42,263 bases of DNA from Phycisphaerales bacterium (GCA_020352215.1 CP070675.1:2719973-2762235); one strand, 5' to 3'; positions 1 to 8,581 are shown, numbered from the stretch's first letter. Notes: generated by a model not told the origin, from the letters alone. Numbers and translations are program-made.

Positions 1-3
1 AAG

Positions 4-903
4 ATGAGGGCGAAACTCATGAAGGTACTCCCACATATTGTCTCGCTGGCGCTTCTGCTGGCCGGCTTGGCTGGTTGCGACCGGTCGGGTGACGACGCCG
101 GAGCCGTGGCGGCCGGGACAGCGACTCCAACTGACGGCGTGACGATCGCCTACGATGTTAGAGGCGAGGGCGAGACGGCGCTGGTCTTTATTCACGGCTG
201 GGCCTGCGACCGCTCCTTCTGGTACGAGCAGCTCGCCGACTTTGCCCGAGACTACAAGGTGGTTGCCTTAGACCTCGGCGGCCACGGCGAGTCAACGGTG
301 GACCGTGATGTGTGGTCCACGGCGGCCCTCGGCGGTGACGTTCAGGCGGTCGTCGAGGAGCTGAACCTCGAAAAGGTTGTCCTGATTGGGCATTCGCTTG
401 GGGGTGCGGTCGCGCTGGAGGCTGCGCGCCTCATGCCCGGCCGAGTTGTGGGCATAGTGGGAGCGGACACGCTGCATAACGCCGAGCAGGAGTATACCGA
501 AGAGATGGTCCAGCAGGCAGTGGCCGCCTTCGAAGCGAACTTCCAGGAGACGATGTCGACCTTCGTGCGGTCGGCGTTTACCGATGAGGCGGACCCCGAG
601 CTGATCGACTGGGTCGTATCGAAGGCCTGCTCTGCCAACGGAGAAGTTGCATCGGCCATCATCCTCGAAACGCCCAAGCTGGATCTCGAGCAAAGCTTCC
701 GGGCCGCAAAGGTCCCGATCCGCTGTATTAACGCTGCTCCGTATCCGCCGAGGAACACCGAGACAAAGACCGAAACGAACCGCAAGTATGCCGACTTCGA
801 TGTCGTTGTGATGGAGGGCGTCGGACACTTCCTGATGCTGGAGCAGCCGGCGGATTTCAATACGCACCTCCGCGATATACTTGCCGAGCTGTTGAGCCGG
901 TGA
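4..903 (+). CDS. alpha/beta hydrolase, predicted lipoprotein
   Basis: Alpha/beta-hydrolase-fold enzyme, probably an esterase or related hydrolase; the substrate cannot be inferred. Residues 7-25 form a lipoprotein signal peptide ending in a lipobox L-A-G-C (C25), so it is probably anchored to a membrane. HGW (64-66) is the usual oxyanion loop, GHSLGG (129-134) gives nucleophile S131, and H276 in GVGHF is the likely catalytic His. The strand that normally carries the acid residue (around 238-252) has no Asp and is Pro/Asn-rich; D155 after the preceding strand could substitute. An in-frame ATG at 19 has GAGGG nine bases upstream and may be the true start. The region left of the gene lies outside the window. 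Family call is confident; function is not. Confidence 0.85.
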   Translation: MRAKLMKVLPHIVSLALLLAGLAGCDRSGDDAGAVAAGTATPTDGVTIAYDVRGEGETALVFIHGWACDRSFWYEQLADFARDYKVVALDLGGHGESTVDRDVWSTAALGGDVQAVVEELNLEKVVLIGHSLGGAVALEAARLMPGRVVGIVGADTLHNAEQEYTEEMVQQAVAAFEANFQETMSTFVRSAFTDEADPELIDWVVSKACSANGEVASAIILETPKLDLEQSFRAAKVPIRCINAAPYPPRNTETKTETNRKYADFDVVVMEGVGHFLMLEQPADFNTHLRDILAELLSR

Positions 904-992
904 GGCGGGAGAGTACGTGTGTGGTGACAGACAACCGGTCGACTGAGAGGGCTCACTGAAGCACTCGCAGGTGGGACTCAGCGGACAGATCC

Positions 993-1022
993 TTGATTAT
1001 CCGTATTGATATGGTGTATGAT
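993..1022 (+). promoter_or_regulatory. candidate sigma70-type promoter upstream of the flavodoxin-fold reductase
   Basis: TTGATT (993-998) and TATGAT (1017-1022) are separated by 18 bases in the 268-base gap before the reductase gene. The -10 matches consensus at five of six positions. This is a motif match only. Confidence 0.35.
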
Positions 1023-1171
1023 TCTGCCCTTATGTCACGTAGGACAGAAGCTAACCAGCGGCTGAGGTGGACACTTGGACCGCGGCCGTGTGTCTCCAGC
1101 ATTGTATTCTTGTGATAGTGCCGCCTGTCGCAGCATCAGCTATGACAAATGACTATTAGAGAGGTGCATCA

Positions 1172-1747
1172 ATGAAAGTTACGACGATTCTGGGAAGTCC
1201 CAAGAAGAATGGCAACACGGCAAAGGTACTTGGTTTGTTTGAAGAGCAAATCGCGCAAGACCATAATGTGGATCGGATCACTGTTGCGACGTCAAGCATA
1301 AAGGGATGTCTGGGCTGTCACGCCTGCCAGAAGGTGCCCGATGAGCCGGGCTGTGTTCAGAAAGATGACGCCTTGCCGATATTCGAGCGTATGATGAGTT
1401 CGGATGTGGTGATATATGCGTCGCCGCTCTATTGCTGGGGCTTCTCCTCGCAGATGAAGGCTCTTCTCGACCGGCATTTCTGCCTGGTGACCGGCTACGG
1501 GACACCGGATTACAAATCACTGGTGCAAGATAAGAACGTGGCGCTGCTCGTAACTTGTGCGGGGCCGGTCGAGAACAACACCGATCTGATCCAGACGATG
1601 TTTGACCGTATGAGCGATTGGGGTCAGTGCAACGTCATCGGCAAATACGTTGTGCCGTTCTGCACCACACCTGACGCGATTGGTGCTGAGGGAATGGAAA
1701 TAGTGAAGAAAATGGCGGCAGATATCGCGGCGGCTCAGTGCCAATGA
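1172..1747 (+). CDS. NADPH-dependent FMN reductase / iron-sulfur flavoprotein-like
   Basis: Flavodoxin-fold reductase of 191 residues, the normal size for the family, predicted cytoplasmic. It begins with a beta strand and the FMN-phosphate loop GSPKKNGNT (8-16). A cluster of Cys follows: C46, C49, C52 and C61 (C-x2-C-x2-C-x8-C). Iron-sulfur flavoproteins carry a similar compact Cys motif that holds a [4Fe-4S] cluster, but many homologues keep these Cys without a proven cluster. ASPLYCWGFSSQMKALLDR (84-102) is the conserved FMN-binding and dimer segment of this family. GAGAGGTG lies about six bases before the ATG, supporting the start. The gene stands alone with a candidate promoter upstream. 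It probably handles electron transfer from NAD(P)H to small acceptors; the physiological acceptor is unknown. Confidence 0.85.
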   Translation: MKVTTILGSPKKNGNTAKVLGLFEEQIAQDHNVDRITVATSSIKGCLGCHACQKVPDEPGCVQKDDALPIFERMMSSDVVIYASPLYCWGFSSQMKALLDRHFCLVTGYGTPDYKSLVQDKNVALLVTCAGPVENNTDLIQTMFDRMSDWGQCNVIGKYVVPFCTTPDAIGAEGMEIVKKMAADIAAAQCQ

Positions 1748-1837
1748 AGCTCTGGATTGGCGCAGGTGCACGGGAGAGGGGACACAGGCGAGTTCTGAAG
1801 TGACTGTATCCGTAACTAATCAAACGAAAGGATGGCT

Positions 1838-2506
1838 GTGAAAGCAAAGAAAGTCGGCCTTGTCATGTTCTGTGTCGGCGCGGTTTATATGTTTGTAGCG
1901 AGCTGGCTGATTATGTGGTGGGTGACGCCGATATGGAGAAATTCCCCCGATCCGGTCAAAGAATTCGAGGGAACGATCTGGGCATATCAGGGCCTCGCAT
2001 TTACCTTTATTGGCCTTAGCATGCCGGTCGGGATCGTACTGACCGCTGTCGGCATTTTGCTCTACGCCGATTCAGACCGGCGCCGCAAGTGGCCCTTTGT
2101 AGTATTCGTAGGAGGAATAGTCGCTATTGCACTTAGCTGTATGTTCCCTCAAACGCTGGGGTACTATCCGACCGTGTTTGGCATATCAGGTGGTCTGATT
2201 TTCGTGTTCTTCTTTGCCGCCCTCTGGTTCTGGGCGAAGAATCGAAGAGCTCTTGACGGCCCGGCCAGGACCGCTGCCGGGCTTCAGTTGGTCAGCTATG
2301 TCTTCTTCCTGGCATCCGCGATGATCATGTGCGCTCTGCTCGGCAATCCTTACTCCGGACTCTACTTTCCGGAGAAGGTGCTCAAATTCCAAGCCCTGCC
2401 GGTCTACTATAGCATGGGTACGAAGCTGGTCACCTACTTCGCTTTGGGCTGGCTGTTCAACTTTCTGAGTCAGTACATCCGTTATAAAGGGCAACGGTCG
2501 TCGTAA
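1838..2506 (+). CDS. six-helix integral membrane protein of unknown function
   Basis: I do not recognise the family. The protein is very hydrophobic, with about six predicted transmembrane segments: roughly residues 6-27, 45-68, 78-97, 110-130, 145-166 and 190-213. Short polar loops contain charged pairs such as SDRRRK between helices 2 and 3. There is no signal peptide apart from helix 1 and no catalytic motif that I can see. An AAAGGA ribosome-binding site (1827-1832) fits the GTG at 1838 with five-base spacing; an in-frame ATG at 1832 overlaps that site and is a less likely start. It follows the reductase by 90 bases on the same strand, so co-transcription is possible but not shown. Confidence 0.75.
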   Translation: MKAKKVGLVMFCVGAVYMFVASWLIMWWVTPIWRNSPDPVKEFEGTIWAYQGLAFTFIGLSMPVGIVLTAVGILLYADSDRRRKWPFVVFVGGIVAIALSCMFPQTLGYYPTVFGISGGLIFVFFFAALWFWAKNRRALDGPARTAAGLQLVSYVFFLASAMIMCALLGNPYSGLYFPEKVLKFQALPVYYSMGTKLVTYFALGWLFNFLSQYIRYKGQRSS

Positions 2507-2836
2507 TCTCGTGGATGCGTGGCGTACCGGCAACTGGTGCGAAAGGTTCACGGATTTGTCGATGGAAGAGGCATTCGACGCTATTTGGGATCATAGTCTC
2601 TTCTGTCCTCAGGGTTGTGCGAGCCGACCTGATCCGTGCTCGCCCCCGCGCATCTAGCGGCAGCCCATCCAAGACTGCTGAAGCTTTCGTTTCGCGCGGG
2701 CACTCGACTCGCTCCTCGCGATGACACAACTGAAATATCTGAAAATTGGAACACAGAGATCATCGAGAGTATGGTATATTACTTTGCTGTTGGCGTCTGA
2801 CAAAATCCGTCGGATGAATGGAAAGGACAGATAACG
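2507..2836. other. 330-base intergenic region
   Basis: No credible gene: short open frames here lack ribosome-binding sites and recognisable sequence. It holds a repeat-like segment at 2701-2727 (listed separately). A GGAAAGGA ribosome-binding site at 2819-2826 serves the sulfatase gene. No convincing promoter pair was found. Confidence 0.6.
2701..2727. repeat. possible dispersed-repeat remnant (GTCAT-GCGAGGAGC type)
   Basis: Read on the minus strand this segment begins GTGTCATCGCGAGGAGCGAG. It resembles the short intergenic repeats starting GTCATTGCGAGGAGC seen in many copies in diverse bacterial genomes. Only one copy was noticed in this window, so repeat status rests on resemblance. Confidence 0.3.
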
Positions 2837-4627
2837 ATGCAGGACTTTCACTTATCCAGGCGTAGTTTCCTAAGAAGCGCTTGTGCCGGCGCCCTCGGGG
2901 CAGCGATTCCGTCGCTCGCACATGCCAAGCGATCGGCGGACCGGCCGAATATTGTTGTCATTTTGAGCGACGATCAGGGTTGGGGAGACTTGAGCGTTCA
3001 CCGGAACATCAACATAAAGACACCAAATGTCGATTCCCTGGCGCGGGACGGGGCCCTGTTTGATAGGTTCTTTGTCTGCCCCGTCTGCGCGCCGACACGG
3101 GCCGAGTTCTTGACGGGGCGGTACCATCCGCGCGGCGGCGTGCATGGCGTGACGACCGGAGCCGAGCGGCTGAATATTGACGAGAAGACCATCGGCAACA
3201 CTTTCAAGGCGGCAGGGTACGCCACCGCCGCTTTTGGGAAATGGCACAACGGAACTCAGTATCCGTACCACCCGAACGGCCGCGGATTCGATGAGTTCTA
3301 TGGATTCTGCTCCGGCCACTGGGGGCAGTATTTTGATCCGATCCTGGAGCACAACGGCAGAATCGTCCGTGGAAAGGGATTCATAATTGATGACCTGACC
3401 GACCACGCGTTGGCGTTCATCGAGCAAAATAAGAACCGGCCTTTCTTGTGCTACTTGCCGTACAACACCCCGCACTCGCCGTTTCAGGTGCCCGATCGCT
3501 TCTACGAGAGATTCGCAGATCACCCGATCGAAATGCGTAATCGTGATCCACAGAAGGAGCAGCTCGATAGAACACGCTGCGCTCTGGCCATGTGTGAGAA
3601 CATCGATTGGAACGTCGGGCGAGTTCTTGGCAAGCTCGACGAATTGAATCTTTCCAAGAAGACGATCGTGGTCTATTTCAGCGACAACGGCCCGAACAGC
3701 TGGCGGTGGAACGATGGAATGAAGGGACGAAAAGGCTCGACCGACGAGGGCGGCGTACGGGTGCCGTGCATGATCAGGTGGCCCGGCCGCATCAGACCCG
3801 GCACCAAGATAGGCCAAATCGCCGGCGCGATCGATCTTTTGCCGACTTTGGCCGACATGGTCGGGATTCCAATAGTGGGCACCCAGAGGCTTGATGGGAC
3901 CAGCGTCAAGCCGCTACTTTTGCAGAAGGCGGAGGACTGGCCGGACCGAATGATCTTCTCGCACCAGAGGGGCCGGGTCAGCGTTCGCACCCAACGATAT
4001 CGGCTCGACAACACAGGCAAGCTGTTCGATATGGTGAACGACCCGGGACAGTACCGTGACATTTCCAAGGAGAAACCTCGCGTGGCGGCCAGATTGACCA
4101 GGGCAGTCGGGCGCTGGAAGAAAGAGGTGCTGGCAGAATCGGCGAAGGATGATCGGCCCTTTACAGTCGGGTATGCTGAGTTTCCTGTGACCTTTCTGCC
4201 TGCACGTGACGGTGTCGGATCTGGAGACATTCGTCGAAGCGGCAGAGCACCGAACTGCTCGTATTTCACGAATTGGGTCAGCGCCCGCGACGAGATCACG
4301 TGGGACATCGAGGTAGCGACCGGCGGCAGATATGAGGCGGCGATCTACTACACGTGTGCGGCTGAAAATGTCGGCTCGACAGTGGAGTTGAGTTTCGACG
4401 AGAGACGTATTGAGGGCAAGGTAGCCGAGCCGCACGATCCACCGGTTGTGGGCGCAGAATTCGATCGTGTCCCACGAGGGGGCGAGTCCTATGTTAAGGA
4501 TTTCCGGCCGCTTCACCTGGGTAGTTTGCGACTAAACAAAGGCCGCGGCAAGTTGACCCTTCGCGCATTGAATGTTCCCGGCAAACAAGTGATGGACGTT
4601 CGCGCCGTGGCGCTCACCCTATTGTGA
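2837..4627 (+). CDS. TAT-exported sulfatase with C-terminal accessory domain
   Basis: Formylglycine-dependent sulfatase that should hydrolyse sulfate esters outside the cytoplasm, probably on carbohydrates. A twin-arginine signal (RRSFLRS, 8-14, then a hydrophobic stretch to about residue 30) indicates Tat export. The catalytic core starts at [15 protein letters not shown], where D45 and D46 are Ca ligands. The signature C84-A-P-T-R with LTGR supplies the Cys converted to formylglycine. GKWHNG and FSDNGPNS are further conserved active-site stretches. At 596 residues it exceeds the usual 450-520; residues from about 485 to the end form an extra beta-rich domain (starts [16 protein letters not shown]), perhaps carbohydrate-binding. 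GGAAAGGA precedes the ATG. A terminator-like hairpin follows, so it is probably transcribed separately from the ABC genes. No maturase is visible in this window. Confidence 0.95.
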   Translation: MQDFHLSRRSFLRSACAGALGAAIPSLAHAKRSADRPNIVVILSDDQGWGDLSVHRNINIKTPNVDSLARDGALFDRFFVCPVCAPTRAEFLTGRYHPRGGVHGVTTGAERLNIDEKTIGNTFKAAGYATAAFGKWHNGTQYPYHPNGRGFDEFYGFCSGHWGQYFDPILEHNGRIVRGKGFIIDDLTDHALAFIEQNKNRPFLCYLPYNTPHSPFQVPDRFYERFADHPIEMRNRDPQKEQLDRTRCALAMCENIDWNVGRVLGKLDELNLSKKTIVVYFSDNGPNSWRWNDGMKGRKGSTDEGGVRVPCMIRWPGRIRPGTKIGQIAGAIDLLPTLADMVGIPIVGTQRLDGTSVKPLLLQKAEDWPDRMIFSHQRGRVSVRTQRYRLDNTGKLFDMVNDPGQYRDISKEKPRVAARLTRAVGRWKKEVLAESAKDDRPFTVGYAEFPVTFLPARDGVGSGDIRRSGRAPNCSYFTNWVSARDEITWDIEVATGGRYEAAIYYTCAAENVGSTVELSFDERRIEGKVAEPHDPPVVGAEFDRVPRGGESYVKDFRPLHLGSLRLNKGRGKLTLRALNVPGKQVMDVRAVALTLL

Positions 4628-4662
4628 CGAAGACTTGCAGGGCATCGCGGTGATAGAGCCGG

Positions 4663-4688
4663 GGTAGTGACCTCCGTACTACCTTTTT
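4663..4688 (+). terminator. Rho-independent terminator after the first sulfatase
   Basis: GGTAGT (4663-4668) pairs with ACTACC (4678-4683) across a nine-base loop, followed directly by TTTTT (4684-4688). It lies 36 bases after the sulfatase stop, on the coding strand. The stem is short but the hairpin-plus-U-tract arrangement is standard. Confidence 0.6.
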
Positions 4689-4818
4689 CCCGCGGACAAA
4701 AACTTGAAAAAGCGTAGAAAATCTGTAACGTTTCCTCGAGGGATGCGCTCTATACACATGAACAAGGTACGTGGTTTGTGCGCGCATAGCTGAAGGAACG
4801 CCGGAAAAGGGGTGACAT

Positions 4819-4884
4819 ATGGTATGTAGTAACTGCTCGGAAGAGTCCTGCAACAGATGTGTTGAGTGTGTGGCAAGAAAATGA
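4819..4884 (+). CDS. 21-residue Cys-rich mini-ORF coupled to the ABC ATPase
   Basis: Small frame with five cysteines (C3, C6, C11, C14, C17; pattern C-x2-C-x4-C-x2-C-x2-C) between MV and a basic VARK end. Its ribosome-binding site is strong: AAGGGGTGA at 4807-4815, just before the ATG. Its TGA (4882-4884) overlaps the ATPase ATG (4881) as ATGA, the classic arrangement for translational coupling. The ATPase start itself has no good ribosome-binding site, which strengthens the case that the mini-ORF is translated. I know no named family for it. It could be a regulatory leader peptide sensing cysteine or metal, a tiny metal-binding protein, or an exported peptide. Expression is inferred, not shown. 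Confidence 0.5.
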   Translation: MVCSNCSEESCNRCVECVARK

Positions 4885-5723
4885 TCGAAATCATCAATCT
4901 CTGCAAGTCATTTGGCTCCGTAGTCGCCGTGGACGGACTTTCTATTACGATCCGGAAGGGTGAGCTGTTCGGACTGCTGGGTCCCAACGGAGCGGGCAAA
5001 ACTACCGCCGTTCGCAATATCTGCGGACTGCTGAGGGCCGATGCAGGGAGCGTGCAAATCGCCGGCAAGCCGCCAACTGATCTGTCTGTCCGTAAGAAGA
5101 TCGGCCTCGCACCTCAGAATCTGGCACTCTACATGGATCTATCCGCGGAGGAGAATCTGACTTTTCTGGCGAGACTGTACGGATTGTCCGGCTCGCGTTT
5201 GCGGCAGCGGACGGACTGGTGCTTGGATTTTGCAGGTCTGCAGCCTCGGCGCCGGGACCGGGTAAAAACATATTCCGGCGGTATGCAGCGACGATTGAAC
5301 CTGGCCGCGGCTCTAATGCACGATCCTTCTATTCTTGTCTTGGATGAACCTACCGTCGGCGTCGATACTCAATCCCGAACCGCAATTCTCGAGAGCATCC
5401 TTACGCTGCGCGACCGGGGATGCACGATCCTCTATACGACACATTACATGGAAGAAGCGCAGCGGCTATGTGATCGGGTGGGCATAATGGACCACGGCAA
5501 GCTGTTGGCGTTAGACACCGTGGGCGAACTCATCCAGGCGCACGGCGGAAAAGCACTTATCGTGCTGGAACGAGGAGGCAATGAAGAACGGCTGACAACC
5601 GATGACCCCCTCGACGCCCTTTCGCAGTTAGATTGGGAGGATCGCCCGGAGCGGTTACGCATAGAACCGGCCAGTCTGGAATCGGTATTCTTGAATCTCA
5701 CCGGAAGAGGGCTGCGCGACTGA
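4881..5723 (+). CDS. ABC-2 type exporter, ATP-binding subunit
   Basis: ATPase subunit (280 residues) of an ABC-2 type exporter in the CcmA/DrrA-like group; works at the inner membrane with the permease encoded just downstream. Motifs in order: Walker A GPNGAGKTT (34-42), Q-loop Q80, signature YSGGMQRR (131-138), Walker B ILVLDEP (151-157), H-loop H188. The C-terminal 60-70 residues form the accessory region usual for drug-type ATPases. I chose the ATG at 4881, which overlaps the stop of the Cys-rich mini-ORF and places MIEIINLCKSFG at the normal family start; a GTG at 4866 would add five residues not typical of the family. The permease begins 14 bases after the stop. The transported substrate is unknown. 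Confidence 0.92.
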   Translation: MIEIINLCKSFGSVVAVDGLSITIRKGELFGLLGPNGAGKTTAVRNICGLLRADAGSVQIAGKPPTDLSVRKKIGLAPQNLALYMDLSAEENLTFLARLYGLSGSRLRQRTDWCLDFAGLQPRRRDRVKTYSGGMQRRLNLAAALMHDPSILVLDEPTVGVDTQSRTAILESILTLRDRGCTILYTTHYMEEAQRLCDRVGIMDHGKLLALDTVGELIQAHGGKALIVLERGGNEERLTTDDPLDALSQLDWEDRPERLRIEPASLESVFLNLTGRGLRD

Positions 5724-5737
5724 GAGAATCTGCAGCG

Positions 5738-7030
5738 ATGAGAAACATCTTTATCTTGGCATTGAAAGACATACGAGTCGCCAACAGGTATAAGCTGGTC
5801 GCGTTCTTTCACTTTGTGTTTCCGGTCCTCTATGCGATCCTTGTCGGTTACATGATGAGCGGCATCGTTGGCCTCGGCGTTGGTATGTACCGCGGGACTG
5901 TATCTGTCGCCGTCGCGGACCAGGATCAAAGCGAGTTCTCAGCTGGATTTCTAAGACAGTTGCAGGCTGCGAAGGAGCTGAAGATACACCAGGTAGATTT
6001 TGACACGGCCAAAGATATGGTCAGGCGACGAAGATGCGCGGCGCATCTGGTTCTGCACAAAGGCTTCGGGTCCACATCATGGCTGCTGACTCCAGGTGGA
6101 CAGCCTCGAATGCGGCTCGTGATCGACGAGGCTCGCATAGCCGAAGGGCAAATCGTGCGCGGTATGGTCTACATGCAGCTGATGGATTATGTGCGCTCAC
6201 ATTTTCTGCGCAGCTTCACAGACAATCCGGAGCAGAACGCGAGACTGCGGGCCGTATTTCGTGCTTACCTGGATGTTGATACACAATTGGATTCGGCCCT
6301 GAAGCAACAGCTCATAGACCTGCTCCATACCTGGCAGAGCGTGGAGCAGACACAATCGACATCCGGTGGTCAGCCGCCATCGGGCCCGACCCTGGCCACA
6401 GAAAGTGGGCGATTCAAGGACAATTCGATATTGCGTCAAATCTTTCCGATCACGTTCCCGCAAGGCATGATTTGGGCCATGCTCTTCAGCGCCGCATTCT
6501 ATGCGATATCACTTGTGGAGGAACGCGCCGAGGGGACGCTGCAGCGTTTGCGTATGGCTCCGCTGACGCGCCTGCAACTGCTCTTGGGCAAGGGATTGGC
6601 CTGCATGATGAATTGCCTCGGTACGAGTATCGCCCTACTGGCTGTGGGGATGTTATTTTTCGGAATCCGGTCGAACTCTTACGTGCTGCTGCTCATAGGG
6701 CTACTTAGCGCGGCCTTGTCTTTTTCCGGAATGATGATGCTGCTGGCGAGCTTGAGCAAGACACCTGCCGCCGCGGAAGGCGTTTCCCTGTCGGCGCTAC
6801 TGATAATGGCGATGTTGGGCGGAGCGATGGTCCCGGAAGTTGTGATGCCGCCTTTTGCGAGAACGATCAGCAGCTATGTGCCGATCAAGTGGGCGATCAT
6901 GGCAATGGAGGGCCCCATCCGACGAGACTTCTCCCTCGGCGAGATGGCGCCTTACTGCGTGGGACTGACGCTTTTGGGCATGGCCTGCTACGTTGTAGGC
7001 GTATTCGTTTTCCGCCTGACGGAAGACTGA
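5738..7030 (+). CDS. ABC-2 type exporter, permease subunit
   Basis: Membrane subunit of about 430 residues. One N-terminal helix (about residues 18-42, FHFVFPVLYAILVGYMMSG) is followed by a large soluble loop of roughly 200 residues outside the membrane. Five or six C-terminal helices lie between about 245 and 428, including the conserved LVEERAEGTLQRLRMAPLTR segment that precedes the core helices in this family. The start at 5738 gives MRNIFILALKDIR, typical of ABC-2 permeases; longer in-frame starts would run back into the ATPase gene. It follows the ATPase by 14 bases and precedes the second sulfatase by 30 bases, so exporter and sulfatase probably share a transcript. Substrate unknown: drug, lipid or polysaccharide export are all possible. 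Confidence 0.9.
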   Translation: MRNIFILALKDIRVANRYKLVAFFHFVFPVLYAILVGYMMSGIVGLGVGMYRGTVSVAVADQDQSEFSAGFLRQLQAAKELKIHQVDFDTAKDMVRRRRCAAHLVLHKGFGSTSWLLTPGGQPRMRLVIDEARIAEGQIVRGMVYMQLMDYVRSHFLRSFTDNPEQNARLRAVFRAYLDVDTQLDSALKQQLIDLLHTWQSVEQTQSTSGGQPPSGPTLATESGRFKDNSILRQIFPITFPQGMIWAMLFSAAFYAISLVEERAEGTLQRLRMAPLTRLQLLLGKGLACMMNCLGTSIALLAVGMLFFGIRSNSYVLLLIGLLSAALSFSGMMMLLASLSKTPAAAEGVSLSALLIMAMLGGAMVPEVVMPPFARTISSYVPIKWAIMAMEGPIRRDFSLGEMAPYCVGLTLLGMACYVVGVFVFRLTED

Positions 7031-7060
7031 TGATAAGCCGGGACTGAAGGAGTGCTTTTT

Positions 7061-8581
7061 ATGGACCAAGTGACATCAAGCCGCCGTGATTTTCTAAAGG
7101 CAATCGGCCTGGGCGTTGCAGGGGTAGGCATATCTGCTGAGTGGGTGCGCGCCGCACGTGCTTCGGCTAAACCTAACATCGTTTTGATTATGGTCGACGA
7201 CATGGGATTCTCCGACCTGGGTTGCTACGGAGGCGAAGTGAACACGCCGAACCTCGATAGGCTGGCCTCGCAGGGCATGCGCTTCACTCAGTTCTACAAC
7301 ACGGCCAAGTGCTCCCCTACCCGGGCCTCACTTCTTACCGGCTGCTACCACAGGGAGGTCGGAGAGAAGAGACTTCAGAATTGCATCACTCTTGCAGAGG
7401 CCATGCGCCGCGCCGGCTACGGGACGCTGATGACCGGCAAATGGCACCTCTCATCGACGCCGGTTCAGAGGGGATTCGACCGCTACTTCGGGCATCTCAG
7501 CGGCGCCACCAATTTTTTCACGGGCGACAACACGTTCCGCCTCGACGAGGAGCGCTTTGAAGTCCCGAAGACCGGATTCTATACGACCGATGCGAGCACC
7601 AACTACGCGATGAAATTCCTCGACGAGGCCACAGAGAAAAGTAAGCCTGTCTTTCTCTATATTGCCTATAACGCTCCCCACTATCCGCTGCAGGCCTGGC
7701 CCGAAGACATCGAGAAGTATCGCGGCAAATACATGAAGGGTTGGGACCGGCTTCGCAAGCAGCGCTACGCGCGTATGTTGAAGATGGGCTTGATCGCGCC
7801 GAAGTGGAAACTGTCTCCGCGAGATGAGCAGGTGCGCGCATGGTCCGCGCTATCAGAGGAAGAAAAGAAAAAGGAGGATCTCACAATGGCGGTCTATGCC
7901 GCCATGATCGATCGCGTTGATCAGAATATCGGCAGACTTCTGGCCAAGCTCGAGAGCCTGAGGGTCGCCGACAACACACTTCTGCTCTTCCTCAGTGACA
8001 ACGGCGGCTGTCCGTTCCAGCGGACAAAGACCCCGGAGATCCCGCCCGGACCGGCCGAGTCGTATTGGACGTACCACAAGGGATGGGCACAGGTCAGCAA
8101 CACGCCCTTCCGCCTGTACAAACAGAATCAACATGAGGGCGGCATCGCCACGCCGCTCATAGCACACTGGCCGGGCGTCATTCGCCCCGGGGCAGTGACC
8201 GATCAGCCGGGGCATCTGATCGACATTATGGCCACTTTTCTTGATATCACCGGTACGCAGTACCCTGATGCGTACAATGGTCAGAAGCTTCGGCCCCTTC
8301 GCGGCAAGAGCCTGCTGCCCATTTTCAAAGGCCGGCGACGCGAGCCACATGCGGAGCTATTCTTTGAGTTCGGAAAGTACAAAGCCTTCCGCGCAGGCAA
8401 ATGGAAGATCGCATGGCGCACCGGTCCCTGGGAGCTCTATGACATGGAAGCCGACCGCACCGAGCTGCACAACTTAGCCGAGAAAATGCCCGACAAGGTC
8501 AGGGAGCTTGCGGCAAGACATGATGCGTGGTTGAAAGAGCTGGGCGGATCAATAAAGAGACCCCGGCGGCGCAGGAAATGA
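7061..8581 (+). CDS. TAT-exported sulfatase
   Basis: Second formylglycine-type sulfatase (506 residues), exported by Tat: SSRRDFLKAIGLGVAGVG sits at the N-terminus, with a probable signal end near ARA. The core begins PNIVLIMVDDMGFSDLGCYGG, with the paired metal-binding Asp. The signature reads C84-S-P-T-R-A-S-L-L-T-G-C. The final residue, normally Arg in LTGR, is Cys here; the CxPxR core needed for formylglycine formation is intact. GKWHLS and FLSDNGGCPF are present. There is no extra C-terminal domain; the protein ends in a basic RPRRRRK tail. GAAGGA nine bases before the ATG at 7061 decides the start over an in-frame GTG at 7052. It closes the ABC exporter unit. The substrate is probably a sulfated sugar, different from that of the first sulfatase given their divergence. 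Confidence 0.93.
   Translation: MDQVTSSRRDFLKAIGLGVAGVGISAEWVRAARASAKPNIVLIMVDDMGFSDLGCYGGEVNTPNLDRLASQGMRFTQFYNTAKCSPTRASLLTGCYHREVGEKRLQNCITLAEAMRRAGYGTLMTGKWHLSSTPVQRGFDRYFGHLSGATNFFTGDNTFRLDEERFEVPKTGFYTTDASTNYAMKFLDEATEKSKPVFLYIAYNAPHYPLQAWPEDIEKYRGKYMKGWDRLRKQRYARMLKMGLIAPKWKLSPRDEQVRAWSALSEEEKKKEDLTMAVYAAMIDRVDQNIGRLLAKLESLRVADNTLLLFLSDNGGCPFQRTKTPEIPPGPAESYWTYHKGWAQVSNTPFRLYKQNQHEGGIATPLIAHWPGVIRPGAVTDQPGHLIDIMATFLDITGTQYPDAYNGQKLRPLRGKSLLPIFKGRRREPHAELFFEFGKYKAFRAGKWKIAWRTGPWELYDMEADRTELHNLAEKMPDKVRELAARHDAWLKELGGSIKRPRRRRK

Noticed and set aside
4704..4731. TTGAAA and TAACGT pair as a promoter of the exporter unit
   Set aside because: The spacing is 16 but the -10 matches consensus at only three positions; not strong enough to list as a feature.
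4819..7030. Ribosomally made modified-peptide (RiPP) cluster built on the Cys-rich mini-ORF
   Set aside because: An exporter is present, but there is no modifying enzyme, protease or recognition-element protein nearby; kept only as a remote alternative.
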